Of a stretch of 64,000 nt of DNA, positions 38,001-49,508 are shown piece after piece; position 1 is the stretch's first letter, and each line of letters begins with the position of its first letter. A program made the translations under genes and the position numbers. The stretch spans positions 13,925,318-13,989,317 of the forward strand of contig NC_061131.1 of assembly GCF_905220365.1 (NCBI RefSeq), read 5' to 3'. Origin of the DNA: Vanessa cardui. Its lineage: Eukaryota; Arthropoda; Insecta; Lepidoptera; Nymphalidae. The notes under the pieces are model-generated. The model had not been told where the DNA came from. It made no database searches and worked only from the letters and a program-made list of their open reading frames with translations.

Positions 38001-41000
38001 TGGGTACGCCACTCTGAGGTCCCGGGTTCGATTCCCGAATCAATGTAGCTATGTTTATTAGTTTTCTATATCGTCTTGGGTCTGGGTGTTTGTGGTACCT
38101 TGGTTACTTCTGATTTTCCATAATACAAGTGCTTTAGCTACTTATATTGGGATCAAAGTAATGTATGTGATGTTGTCTAATATTTATGATATTTATTTAT
38201 TATTTATTAAAGTAAACTTGATCTACAGTGTAAGATAAAATCATCAAGACTGAGTCGGGTCGCTCTTTTTATTTCACCGATATTAGAGCTCTTCGATGCA
38301 AGCAATTTTAACTAAAATTTTCAATACAATAGTAACTATGTCTGTTGACTGTCACGATTATATCTTAGAACCGATAAAGCAAGTTTGAATTCCAAGAAAG
38401 GACACAGGGATTTTATGCCTTACACCTGACGACCCTAAAACTGAAGGAGAGCCGCGGGTGACAACTAGTTACTAATAAATGCATGAAGGTTTCTCACATA
38501 GTGTCATCGTAATAATAGGCGTTCGAATCGTATAAAGCATTGCGAATTGCAATACATGCCAGCCAAGAATTAAGTAGATAAAATATGACATCATGTATAA
38601 TTATTTAAATCAGATATTATAAATGCAATTGTAATTCTGTTCTTCTGCTTGTTAACTCATGATGACTTAACCACTGAACCAATTGATGGATAAGAAATAC
38701 CGGATTATATATTTTTATTGCAATTAATTCATTGTCGTTGATTCGAAAAAAAAAATCCTCCCAATTTCATTACCTTTTAATATTTTCCGCCCTTACACTA
38801 ATTCTGCTTAAGTCTGGTATTAATCCAACTCTGTTGATTATATTACATACATATATAATTGTATTTAACTACCTGCCTGCAATGACATGATGATGACGTT
38901 CTATGTGAAGACGCAACGCGACCAAAATTGGTGAAGGTGACATCAATACTTGTTGATTTCCAGGCAGAATATATTACAGATATTTAACAAACATGACTTT
39001 GAATTTTTAAATGTTGGAAATAACTAATGAAGTTCTTGCCAGTTCTTCTGGGTTGAATCTACATTCCGAACCGATGGTAGCTTCACTTAATATTTTTTGT
39101 TAAATTACGGTTCAAAAGTGTTTGTAAAAGCCTAATTTGAATTGGATGCACACCAAGTAAAATGGTCGTGAATAAAGTAAAGGAGAACTATTTTTGTTTT
39201 ACTAATATACTATTTTTATTTTTTTTTTCAGACTGAAGTACGCACTGCAGAAGTGGCAGTTTGCTGTCCAGGTTATAAGATGAAGGACGTTTCTTGTGTA
39301 CCGATCTGCCCCAATGGAAAAACCGGACATGGGTGTACCCAGGGTACATTTAAAACACAAACATTTCGTTTACACTATCCATTATTAGATTCCGTTTCAA
39401 AGGCCTTTTGTTTCCTTTTTATTTGATGGGTATTTTTTTAAATAATTATTTTTATATCGAATGCAAATTGCAATATAACTTATATAAAATCAAAATACAT
39501 CAAAGTTATTGAATTCTGGATCAATTACTCTTCACATTTTTATTTTTCATTTGTAAAAAATTGAAGGACGCGCTTATGTCCTGCATAAAAGCTACTCTCT
39601 TTAAATACAATACAAATTACTAAATACTATACAAAAACAAAATGAAAATATATATATTATACATCAGTTTCGGCTCTATAACAACCCTTCCTTGAATACA
39701 ATAGCTTTTGACCACCTAGAAACGTGTACAATCCAATAAACATTATACCCAAATATTGAAAGTTCATTGAACCCTAATCATGAGTCTGCAAAATTAAATT
39801 AAAGTATATCATTGAACGTTTAATTTTTCAGATTGTCCTCCAAACAAATGGGGACCGAATTGCGTAAACAATTGCTCTGAATGTCTTAACGGTGAATGCT
39901 CACCGACTACTGGGGAATGCGATTGTGAGGACGGATGGCAAGGTGAGAGGTGGGTTCCCACTTTGGTATATAATAACAACACCACACAGTCAAATCTTAC
40001 AGTCATTATTACAAATAAATAATAACAGTATAATTACGAAATCGGTAACACGTAATCGATCTCTAGGGGATCAATAGACTTCGTAATTCGTCTGTGTGAT
40101 AATTCAAAATAATGTATTTATATTGTCTTTATAGCATATGATTTGATGTAGATGATAGGAACTGTAGCACATCAACTTCCATACAGTTTCCATACTTGTC
40201 GTGTAATTCGAAAAAATCGTTGTAAGTTATGTGTGTAGAAATATTTGTTATAAATGGAAATCTGTATGTGATAGCAACAACTACTTCCAATTATAAATAT
40301 CTAATTTTATTGATCAATCAAGTTCAATATATACTTCACATTCAAAAACCATTACAAAAAATCATATCACATGTAAAACTACCACTAGTTCGGAATGTAG
40401 ATTATATTAAAAATATAATTTAGTAGTTACACTTTTCCAGCATTTGAAGTACAAAGTTACATTTGTTAAAAAAAAATGTTTTTATATAATATATCCTTTT
40501 TGTTATAATGTCAATAATTAAAATAATATAAATTTAAATCGTTAACACAGAAACTTGATAGTAACCAATATTATGTTTTAAAAACTATGTTTCAATCCCA
40601 TACTCATTAATAATTGTTTCCTTTACAGTTGTCAAGTCAGCATGTCTACAATTGCAGTACCACCCGCTTTGATGGAGAAATTACTAACAACTACTAAGTC
40701 TTCCGTTAAAACGTTTGCAACTACTGTATCAACACCCAGTACACCAACAACTAGTATTGCCATAATATCAGAAATACCCACAACTCCTCCCACCCCTCCA
40801 ACAACAACAACAATTACACTGCCTACCTCGAAGTCGACAACAAAAAATACTAAAACTACAGCGACAACATTACCAACTTTGCTTTTAAAAACTACCCCAG
40901 TCCCTGTGGAAGTCAGTTTGATTACACAACTCACTACCACAAGTATGACAGCTGAACTACCAAATAAAACTGTAGTTAATTTCATCTACAATAGAACAGA

Positions 41001-43637
41001 AACTCCGATAGAAGGTACGTCAATTAACTTCTATACTGAGCATGAATCTTCGACAATGATGAAAATACCAATAACAGCTACATCTCCTACGACTCCTTTA
41101 AGCTCTCCTACTATTCCTAGTACTACTATTGCTCCGTCAACTACAACTACCACGTCAACTACGACAACAACAACTTCTACCACCAATTCTAGCACAACCG
41201 TATCTAAAATAACGACAATTTTAACGACGCAAAATGAAACAACAAAAAATTACAGCAGTACAAGAGAACGAGAAAGCACTACAAAAACTCACTCCACCAC
41301 GATCAAGTTTAAACCAAAGGAGATATGGATAAGACCAACACAAAAAGGTGAACCAACGTTTATTGAAAATAAAATAAAAAATAATCATGAACTATTAAAT
41401 ACAAAAGTCAAGAGTGCAACTAATAAGAATGAAGCTATTTCAGAAAATACAACACCAAGAACTATTATTGTATCTATTATACCTACATCAGTATCACATG
41501 CAACATTCAAAAAGATAGCATTAACGACTGCATCGTATTTGTCAAAGAAAACAAATATTTCATTAATATTCCATAACAAAACTGAACAAGGCTTCACTAA
41601 ATCTATGACGTCACAAGTATCAACCGTCACTCCGTTTACAATAAAAGTACTATCAACAATCAATGCAAAAACGTTGGGCTCTCCGAAAACAACAGCTAAC
41701 TTACCACAAAGTAATACAACTCGGAAAAGCATAGCATCCACGTCAAAGAAAATACTTTTAAATACAACCATTACTGATAAACAAACTTCTGTAACAAAGG
41801 CAATTATGAATACAACCACAGCAAACGATAGAACAACTAACAGCATGCCGAGCACGACGAATGGAGATATTAAAAAACTCAATTCTTCTACCTCTTTAAC
41901 AATTAAACTTTCAACTAACAAGCAAAGTGTACATACAAATATGTCACACGATATAACAACTCTACCTTCAATAAGTAAAACACCAAAACTGATATTTGCA
42001 AAGGACGAAGGGAAAAATAAAACTGTTCTTTCACATACAAATGTGACAAAAGAACTACCTAAAATAAAATTAACAGAAAAACCGATTAAAGTTTACATAA
42101 AACCAGTGAAGGCTAACGTTACTAAAACGAATTTTACAAAAATGTTTAACGCTAATAAAATAACAACTCAGGAGCCACCTGAAGATGAAACTTTTCATAT
42201 TTTAACAGAACCTGAACACATCACCTCCGTTATGAGTGAAAAAGATAAGGATCACACGTCGATGGATCTGATATCAGTGATAAGTATAGCTGGCGGTGTG
42301 ATGATGGCCGTCATCACTGTAGCGATCGTCATTGTGATGATAGAGAGGTGTAAGAGACCTAGATACGATGATGTGAGAAAAATGAATGACATAAGAATGC
42401 AAGGTATGATTGATAACAATGATGTACCTCCTCCGTACGTAAGAAGCATATTCCATACCCCATTACCAGGTAAGTAGTTGATTTTCTGATACACTGTACT
42501 ATTTATATTGAAAAGACGTCTTCAAATAAACGGTAATGATTAAATTTCAACAAGACCTGTTTAGAATGCTTATAATTTCTCTCGTTCCAAGAGGAATAAA
42601 GTACATCCTGTCTTTTTACAATCAAAAGTCACAATTCAATGACAAATTCAAAAATATCATTTTCTCTACAGTTATTTATAAATATGTCAAACCAAAAAGT
42701 ATACATTACATTTATATTATATGATTGAATATAACTCGTCCAGTTAGAAGCTATACAATTTTTAATAATTATGTATTTATAAATATGTTTTGTTAAATAA
42801 TTGATAGGCTTAAACTACATATAGTCTATGTAGTATCAATTAAATAATTCATACATATTTGCCAATTAATTGCCGATACATTATATAATTACATCTGTTT
42901 TTGTTTGTCTTACGTAACGTATATATACAAAATATAAATAGTGTATAAAAGTAATTAATTTCGACATCTTATTTTAGTAATATAACTACTAACGTTTGTA
43001 ATACAAAATTTCACCGCATCATGCATCGGCCCATTAGCTCAGTTGGTTAGAGCGTCGTGCTAATAACGCGAAGGTCGCGGGTTCGATCCCCTCATGGGCC
43101 AATATATTTTTCTTTTTAATAATAATGATTTTTTTTAGATCCCCCACATTTGGACAAATGTCATTACCAACCGATTTCGACTTTGGACAGAAATTTAAAA
43201 CAATTTATGAGGCCTGTTGTCGTGCAAACCATTTCACCGGTTATGCTTGAAAATTTTAGGGGTAAGAACAATTTATTACTGTACCATGAACATGAAGAAT
43301 TTTGTATATACAATATTCAAATCATATTATTATTATTATTTCAGGGATTTTAGAATGCCACTATGATCACTTGCCGCGAAGAAGCCACGATTTCGGTACA
43401 ATGCCAACACGATGCTCAGTAACGCCATCTATGAGATGTGACGATGAACTACTAAGGCAACGCCCACTGTCGGTCGCCGACTACACTATTGAAGCTTTGA
43501 AATGCGAGGCAAAACTTGACGTTATAGACAATACGACTTCCGAACCTTTGTATGCCGAAATACCTTGCTGGCGACCGCCTTCTGAACATGCAATAGCTGT
43601 GGTTAATCTAAACGGAGAAGCAGTAACCGAATTATGA
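35007..43637 (+). CDS. NimA: NimA-type Nimrod receptor: EMI, EGF-like, Thr/Ser-rich stalk, TM, tyrosine-motif tail
   Basis: Eight exons: 35007-35134, 36254-36380, 39232-39343, 39832-39942, 40152-40221, 40629-42469, 43139-43261, 43345-43637. All joins are GT-AG and in phase, giving 935 codons including stop. A basic start and hydrophobic run (IWCVVTIVVTLVVTEVVA) form a signal peptide. The EMI domain covers residues 34-113 (SGPNVC, EWCFSMPPRC, AVCCPGY, CVPIC). One EGF-like module follows at 123-160 (NCSECLNGECSPTTGECDC). A stalk of more than 500 residues rich in Thr, Ser and N-glycosylation sequons is carried on one exon. The membrane segment is at about 731-754, and the tail of about 180 residues holds PPPY, YQPI, YDHL and YAEI. 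EMI plus few EGF modules plus a membrane anchor is the NimA plan in insects, where Nimrod proteins act in haemocyte recognition and engulfment. The long stalk could also suggest a mucin-like annotation. The ATG at 35007 is chosen because it starts the signal peptide; an upstream non-coding exon is possible. A polyadenylation signal is at 43838. Confidence 0.85.
35135..36253. other. Intron 1 of the NimA-type gene
   Basis: Nothing coding is seen. Two parts (35580-35640 and 36050-36196) match the TIR element at 31456-31753 in reverse orientation, with about 400 other bases between them. The element edge lies only about 60 bases before exon 2. Confidence 0.6.
36744..36979 (-). repeat. SINE-2, minus strand, in the NimA-type intron
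   Basis: Full body and tRNA-like head; box B is slightly changed (GGGTTCGATTCCCCG on the minus strand). Confidence 0.88.
37961..38209 (+). repeat. SINE-2, plus strand, in the NimA-type intron
   Basis: The only plus-strand copy of SINE-2 here: head GACGACCTCTGTGGTTGAGT, box B GGGTTCGATTCCCG (38023-38036), body GTCTTGGGTCTGGGTGTTTG, tail of ATTT units. It faces the minus-strand copy 1 kb upstream. Confidence 0.9.
38340..38470 (+). repeat. Dispersed repeat Y
   Basis: AACCGATAAAGCAAGTTTGA, then CCAAGAAAGGACACAGGG, and the end GGAGAGCCGCGGGTGACAAC. It is degenerate. Confidence 0.55.
38955..39143 (+). repeat. LINE-tail repeat
   Basis: GATTTCCAGGCAGAATATAT, then GAATCTACATTCCGAACCGA, then TTGTAAAAGCCTAATTTGAA. 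It lies just before exon 3 of the NimA-type gene. Confidence 0.7.
43028..43101 (+). tRNA. tRNA-Ile (anticodon AAT)
   Basis: A 74-base cloverleaf. The 7-base acceptor stem GGCCCAT (43028-43034) pairs with ATGGGCC (43094-43100), with discriminator A at 43101. The D stem is GCTC/GAGC. The anticodon stem 43055-43059/43067-43071 surrounds the loop CTAATAA with anticodon AAT at 43062-43064. The T arm holds GGGTTCGATCC. A run of T follows at about 43107, serving as a Pol III terminator. It lies on the same strand inside intron 6 of the NimA-type gene, about 40 bases before exon 7. All stems pair, so it is a true tRNA gene rather than a SINE head. Confidence 0.96.
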
Positions 43638-43837
43638 CCGCATTATAGTTTCAAATAAGAACCTAGTGTCCTCGAATGTCGATAGATGGCGTTGTTTAAG
43701 ATAGATTTTAGAAAAATTTAAATTTTAGCGTAAATTAATTATTAATTGTCATTTGTTGTGCCAAAGACTAGAGTTGAGTGAATAACAATTATTATACATG
43801 TCTAATGATATAGGAATTATCTTAAGATTGATTTGAA

Positions 43838-43843
43838 AATAAA
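43838..43843 (+). terminator. Polyadenylation signal, NimA-type gene
   Basis: AATAAA 200 bases after the stop codon. Confidence 0.6.
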
Positions 43844-44763
43844 TGATTACGAATTAAGATTTTTTTTTAATAATAGACTTGGTTTTTATTAATAATGACT
43901 TTGTAATATTTATTTTTATAGTAATTAATCAATAACACCTTGTTCCATTTATATTGTACTTAATTAAATTTGATAATCGCTTAGAGCTTACCTGCATGTC
44001 AGGTAGCTATATGAAGCCTATCTAGGTACTTTAATGCTTTATAAAGGGAAAGCGACTCTGGCCTTCCCTAGGTCAAAATGATATGAAGGACAATGTCTTC
44101 ATTTTTTTGTTAGTATATATAACACACGTAACAGAAATTAACTGTACTTCTGGCCTCCTCACCCCTCGAGGAAATTTTTTGTATCTTAATTATTATTTAA
44201 TTATAATTTGGATTATAAATACAAATCACAAAACACAGAGGTAGCAAAGTTTGAACCCAAAATCTTCAATCGTGATTTACTTATTCTTGACAACTGACAA
44301 AAATGTATAGCAGATCAATTCAAAAATACGATTCATGTAGACTTATACAAAGAGTTTTGTGTCGTCATATTACAATATTGAATTAAATGTGACGATACCC
44401 TATACTCGACATATAGAGTCAATTGCCTTGTTTATTTAGAAAATAAACAAACCATCTTTTCATATCCGTGAGGATAAAATACACAGTCGAACAGGAAATT
44501 TTAGAAAATTTCATACCATAATAATATATTACAGAGAATTATACCGTGTTTGTGCGATTTAGCAAGATTCGTGGAAAATGATAACGCGGTCCAAGGTCGG
44601 GTTGCGTGGGCATCCAGTGTTATCACAGTTTCCGTCTATAACAGTTGCATTCGGATAAATAGAGACCTCTCGCGAGATTAAAATATAATACGAGAAAGAT
44701 AATGATGACTATTAATTTTATCGATAGAAATTATTTAATTATTTCAAAATTAATCCGTACTAA
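43844..44763. other. Intergenic stretch after the NimA-type gene
   Basis: No coding feature. A degenerate SINE-1 remnant on the minus strand may lie at about 44150-44290 (GTTTGAACCCAAAATCTTCA as a decayed box B region). Confidence 0.45.
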
Positions 44764-45740
44764 ATAGGATTTTAAACTAACATGGTTATTTTTATTATTA
44801 AAGTTATTAATTTCGGGATATTTACCATGTTTTTTATTTTTGTTCGGTGGAGCTCGATATAACCTACAGCGGAATGGATATAAAACGAGAAACACAGCTG
44901 CACGGAATAATAAGCTACTGCGACAGTACAGGGTTGAAAGACAACCAGCGTTTATGCCATATGTTAAAGGAGTGACAGATAAGATAGCTAGAACCCTGAG
45001 TAGATATGCGGTGAAGACTATCTTCACTCCTTTCAAGAAGATAGGGCAAATGTTGCGTTCGCCTAAAGATAGCTTTCCCCTGGAAAAACCCGGAGTTTAT
45101 AAAATCGACTGTAGTTGTGGTAAATCCTATGTTGGACAGACGAAGCGTACGGTATCTTGTCGCATTAACGAACACATCAAGGCGGTAAAAAACAACGATA
45201 CCAAGAAATCAGCCATCGCGAAACATCTCCTGGAAGCCGGGTCGAACCATTGGATCGAGTTTCATAATACTCAGATACTCTCGACAGAACGCCACTACAT
45301 ACCCCGACTGGTACGAGAAGCCATTGAAATAACTAAATTTAGTAATTTCAATAGAGAGGATGGGTTTCAACTGTCGAGAGTATGGAATCCAATAATAAAA
45401 TTATGCAAACCCCCGCAAAATAAAAATAAAATAAAAAATTCGCGAATTGATACGGTGAGTTTCGTCTGCAAAACACGGGATCGAGTGTCGAGTGTACATA
45501 AAATAAATTCGACTAGTGACAATGGTAGGGGTGAAAGTGACAATAGTAGTGGTGACCGGTGTTTACGTAGCAAACGTACAAGAAAGGAGGTAGTTCGATA
45601 CGGACACCTCTAACATTATCAGCATCTACCCGCACACTTCAGTCTCGTGAACAAGACATTCGTAGACAATGTCGAAATATCGAGCTCCACCGAACAAAAA
45701 TAAAAAACATGGTAAATATCCCGAAATTAATAACTTTAAT
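44764..45740 (+). mobile_element. Penelope-like element, 5'-truncated, with inverted terminal repeats
   Basis: The element is bounded by a 13-base direct repeat TAATCCGTACTAA (44751-44763 and 45740-45752), read as target duplication. Inside, 67-base perfect inverted repeats lie at 44794-44860 and 45677-45743. An extra 30 bases (44764-44793) precede the left arm. Between the arms is the GIY-YIG part of a Penelope-like polyprotein. Inverted pseudo-LTRs, a short one-sided extension and 5' truncation are known traits of Penelope-like elements. The right boundary overlaps the duplication by a few bases, so the end is accurate to about 3 bases. Confidence 0.85.
44840..45613 (+). pseudogene. Penelope-like element GIY-YIG endonuclease domain (reverse transcriptase missing)
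   Basis: The open frame of 257 codons ends at the TAA at 45611. It has no ATG at its start and enters from the left inverted repeat, so it is a 5'-truncated piece of a longer polyprotein. The GIY-YIG signature is GVYKIDCSCGKSYVGQTKR (GVY at 45092, YVG at 45128), followed by RINEHI with the conserved Arg and His. Helical parts continue to about 45410, then a Lys/Asn/Ser-rich tail. In Penelope-like elements this endonuclease makes the nick that primes reverse transcription. The 45 residues before it correspond to the RT-to-endonuclease linker. The frame is uninterrupted, which suggests a fairly recent insertion. Confidence 0.85.
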
Positions 45741-45743
45741 AAT

Positions 45744-45890
45744 CCGTACTAATAATATAAATAGAATGTAACTATGTTTGTCTGCTAACCACTGAATCCG
45801 AATTTAATGAAATTTTATATGAAGCAATTTTTTGGCTAAAACATTACAATCAACCCTAAATCGCGAACGTAACCGCGGGCGACAACTATT
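45744..45890 (+). repeat. Dispersed repeat Y, target of the Penelope-like element
   Basis: It reads TACTAATAATATAAATAGAA then GAATCCGAATTTAATGAAAT and ends CGCGGGCGACAACTATT, as in the other copies. The Penelope-like element appears to have entered at its 5' edge. Confidence 0.6.
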
Positions 45891-46547
45891 ATTTATTAAA
45901 TACAAGATTTGATTTGAGATTGTATATTTAATTCTATTTTTATTCTGTGTAACGTAAATTACAATACAGAGTATATATAAATTAAAATAAAAAAAACAAA
46001 CGCAATTTATTAAATTCTAAACTTCCTTCAAAGATGATCAACAGGAAAACGGCTTACATTTTACATTTCACTCAGACGTGTTTTCTCACGCGAAGCACAC
46101 ACATAAATAAAAAAGCCTGGTCGATAAATATACTTACATTTTTTTTTAAATGTTCCAAGAATGAAGTCATATAAGTAGACCTTTAATTATCTATATATTC
46201 CATTTAAACTGACCTTAAAGACGTTCCATATGATTCATTTTGTATTACAATATTATAGACGCTAAACAAAGTTAGTATTATCTCATCGCTCTTAATGTCG
46301 GTGACGATATTTAAGCGTAGAATCAGGATTCCTTTAGCAAAACATAATTCGATTATAAAAACACTAGCGATCCGACCCGGGTTTACATGGGTCATTTGTT
46401 AATGAAGAATATTAAATTATATAAATATAATCCCGATAACACACAGGAATAGCAAAGATATCTTCAGGTAAAAAAATTTGAGAAATGGACCTTTAGTTCA
46501 GGAAATCACCCCTATATACAAACAAACTTTTTTTTAATGAAATAATT

Positions 46548-46811
46548 TGCCGGACGAGCCACCTGATGGTAAGTGGTCACCATCACCCATAGACAATGAC
46601 GCTGTAAGAAATATTACAATTCCTTACATCGTCAATGCGCCACCAACCTTGGGAACTAAGATGTCATGTCCCTTGTGCCTCTAGTTACACTGGCTCACTC
46701 ACCCTTCAAACTGGAACAAAACAATACTGAATACTGTTATTTGGCGGTAGAATAACTGATGAGTGAGTGGTACCTACCCAGACGGGCTTGCACACAGCCC
46801 TACCACCAAGT
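46548..46811 (-). repeat. SINE-3, minus strand
   Basis: Nearly complete copy, mirrored relative to 29496: GCCGGACGAGCCACCTGATG at its left, GACGGGCTTGCACACAGCCC and TACCACCAAG at its right. Confidence 0.88.
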
Positions 46812-47723
46812 AAAAACAGTAAAATAGTTAAATCATTTTAAATGATTGTTTTTATTCCATCACAATCCACTTATCACTGTTGGAGCAAATGAGTCTGGAG
46901 ACTATCGGCGAACGCAGCCGACGCAGATGCAGTATGGAACCAGGATTTGGGGCACCTGAGTTCAGGAGTGGATTAAGTTTGACTGATGACAAAGATCAGT
47001 TTTTCTTTTTGCCTTTCCTCGATACCACTTTTTTTTTAATTTAGTCATATCAAATGACTTCCTGATGTAAACTTCAATAATTTCTTAAATTTCCGTCTTC
47101 ATTTTTAAATAGAGAGTTATCAGAAATACTTATAATTTTGGAGTTCGATACTCCAAGACATAGAATTCAATTATATTTTTTCCATCGATATGTGTAAAAC
47201 TTTTGTATGTATAGTATGCAATACATTGAATAAAGATATACATATGTTAATACTCATAAAAAGGATAGTGGAAATCCCAATAATGTAATAATAAGCGAAA
47301 TAACAAATACCAAAACCTTTACAGCTCCTTTCGAAAAGAATAAATGCTGAACTATTCATGTTCAAGAAGTACTAATCGAATTGCAAGTAACAAAAAAATA
47401 TCCATAACAACACTTCACATTTTAAAAATAATTTAACTACAGAACCACTAACGTTTAACTACGATGCAACTTTATCGATATTAATGATTCGCACATCACA
47501 ACACTCAACGTACAAATATTAACCATAGTATCATTCAGAGAGTTATAGAGTGTGGAACATAAAATCGTTAAGGCCAAGGTAAGGAAACATAAGTTATATT
47601 TATACTCTGTTGTTAGACAATTGTGCAAAAATAATTTAAGTAATGTTTTTACGAGTGTTTCCGAATTTTGTGAGAGTACAAACAATTTAATTTTAATATT
47701 AAATAAATTACAAAATAATTTAT

Positions 47724-47998
47724 ACTTGGTGGTATGGCTTTTTGCAAGCCCGTCTGGGTAGGTACCACCCACTCATCAGTTATTCTACCGCCAAATAACA
47801 GTACTCAGTATTGTTGTGTTCCGGTCTGAAGGGTGAGTGAGCCAGTGTAACTACAGGCACAAGGGACATAACATCTTAGTTCCCAAGGTTGGTGACACAT
47901 TGACGATTTAAGGAATAGTTAATATTTCTTACAGCGTCATTGTCTATGGGCGATGGTGACCACTTACCATCAGGTGGCCCATATGCTCGTCCGCCAAA
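47724..47998 (+). repeat. SINE-3, full length
   Basis: Very close to the copy at 29496. It starts ACTTGGTGGTATGGC and ends GCTCGTCCGCCA with an A-rich tail. Confidence 0.9.
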
Positions 47999-48193
47999 CT
48001 ATACCTTAAAAAAAAGAGGTTTTCTTAAATGACGAGAAAGTTTTTTTTTTTTTTTTTTTTAATTGATACAGAGGCACAGGCAATAGTGACTATAATTAAT
48101 AATGATATCGGTTTAATATATATGACAAACACATGGGTAGTTCTAATTAAAAGTATATATCGTAAATTGAATTCATTACAAAAAAAGTAAAGT

Positions 48194-48486
48194 AACAGCT
48201 TGTAAATTTCCCACTGCGGGGCTAAGGCCTCCTCTTCCATTAAGGACAGGGTTTGGAACATATTCCACCACGCTGTTTCAATGCGGGTTGGTGGAATGCA
48301 CATATGGCAGAATTTCGATGAAATTAGACACATTAGACACTTTCCTCACGATGTTTTCCTTCACCGCCGAGCACGAGATGAATTGTAAACACAAATTAAG
48401 CACACATATATATAGTGGTGCTTGCTTGGGTTTGAACCCGAAATCATCGGTTAAGATGCGTTCTAACTACTGGGCCATCTCAGCTC
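48194..48486 (-). repeat. SINE-1, minus strand
   Basis: It holds all parts: TGTAAATTTCCCACTGCGGG (3' side), TTCAATGCGGGTTGGTGGAA, then GGTTTGAACCCGAAATCATC with the decayed box B. The head ends at ACTGGGCCATCTCAGC. Confidence 0.88.
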
Positions 48487-49400
48487 CGAAATTTAACTCA
48501 TTGGTTAGTAGTAGCAAAACAGCCGGTCGCAGTGATTTTTTCAACTATTAATATATAATCGTCATAATACCAATAAATTAGCCAATTAACCCAAACGTGT
48601 TCCATTGTAGGGGTTGCTCGTCAGTTATTAGCAGCCGTATTATATGTCCTTCCTTGAAGTTAAAGCTTGTTTCATAGCAAATTTCATCGATTTCGGATCA
48701 GTAGTTTGGCCGTGAAAAGCACTAGACAGAACACACATGATAAAGGATTAATATAAATGATTTTAGAATTGTATCAATTGTACCTCTTTATAATATTAGT
48801 ATAGATATATAAATTTTCTTACAATATATAAAGTACTACAATATTTATATAACAAAAGGGCTTTATATAATTCTATATTACAAAGTACTTGTAAAATACA
48901 CAGAGGATTTGTCAAAAAATTATCATGTTAAGTTTTTTTAACAATAACGTTTTTACATATAATTTTATCGCATATGAATCAATCATCGCTATGTTTCCAA
49001 TTTACAGCAAATCGTAAATAATTATCAACTAAGTCTTCCACACGAATCAATTCGTCCTTTTGCGAGAATCATATAAAAAATCTCCGAGTATCCATTTCGC
49101 AGCAAACGATTTTTTGGTTGTACATAATTTTGAATCGGTAAAATCTTCTAAAGTTATTTTATTTATTTTTATAGCACACACAATTATAACTAAATTACAA
49201 ATTTGGATAATTCTTTCATTTTTTTATCGTTTTTCTTTCTAACTTGTGATAGGTCACATAAAATATTGTTCACTGCGGCTTCACCGCGTTTAAGAAAACA
49301 GCATTCCGTGTTTCCGTTCGAGTTCATACTTGCTTTATATGATTGAACTACCACTTAGGTAGGTAATAAGTCAATATAACACTATGATAATGACACCAAA

Positions 49401-49508
49401 TTTAGAATCTACTTTCCGAACCGGTGGTAGCTCCACTTCATTGTTAATTGACGATTCAAAAGTGCTTGTAAAAGCCGACTTGAATAAAGTTTATTTTGAT
49501 TTTGATGT
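49401..49508 (+). repeat. LINE-tail repeat
   Basis: TTAGAATCTACTTTCCGAAC, then AAAAGTGCTTGTAAAAGCCG, then GAATAAAGTTTATTTTGATT. It lies 400 bases before the NimB-type start codon. Confidence 0.75.

Larger units (their letters stand above)
36381..39231. other. Intron 2 of the NimA-type gene, repeat-filled
   Basis: It contains repeat Z (about 36550-36715), SINE-2 on the minus strand (36744) and on the plus strand (37961), repeat Y (38340) and a LINE-tail copy (38955). No additional exon is seen; exons 2 and 3 join in phase without one. Confidence 0.6.

Noticed and set aside
37961..38040. tRNA-like sequence with box A and box B
   Set aside because: The acceptor stem does not pair and the sequence continues into a SINE body and tail. 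The same holds for the heads at 28680, 30290, 36950 and 63660.
40134..40151. Alternative acceptor TTTATAG before exon 5 of the NimA-type gene
   Set aside because: It leads to a stop in the required phase; the next AG at 40150-40151 keeps the frame open to the next exon.
41385..41921. 178-codon minus-strand hydrophobic open frame
   Set aside because: It is antisense to the Thr/Ser-rich stalk exon; ACA/ACT codons read backward give Val/Ser/Cys and mimic membrane segments.
44840..45613. Host GIY-YIG nuclease (for example a SLX1-like gene)
   Set aside because: The frame has no start codon, begins in an inverted repeat and is bracketed by a target duplication; the linker and nuclease residues fit a Penelope-like element.
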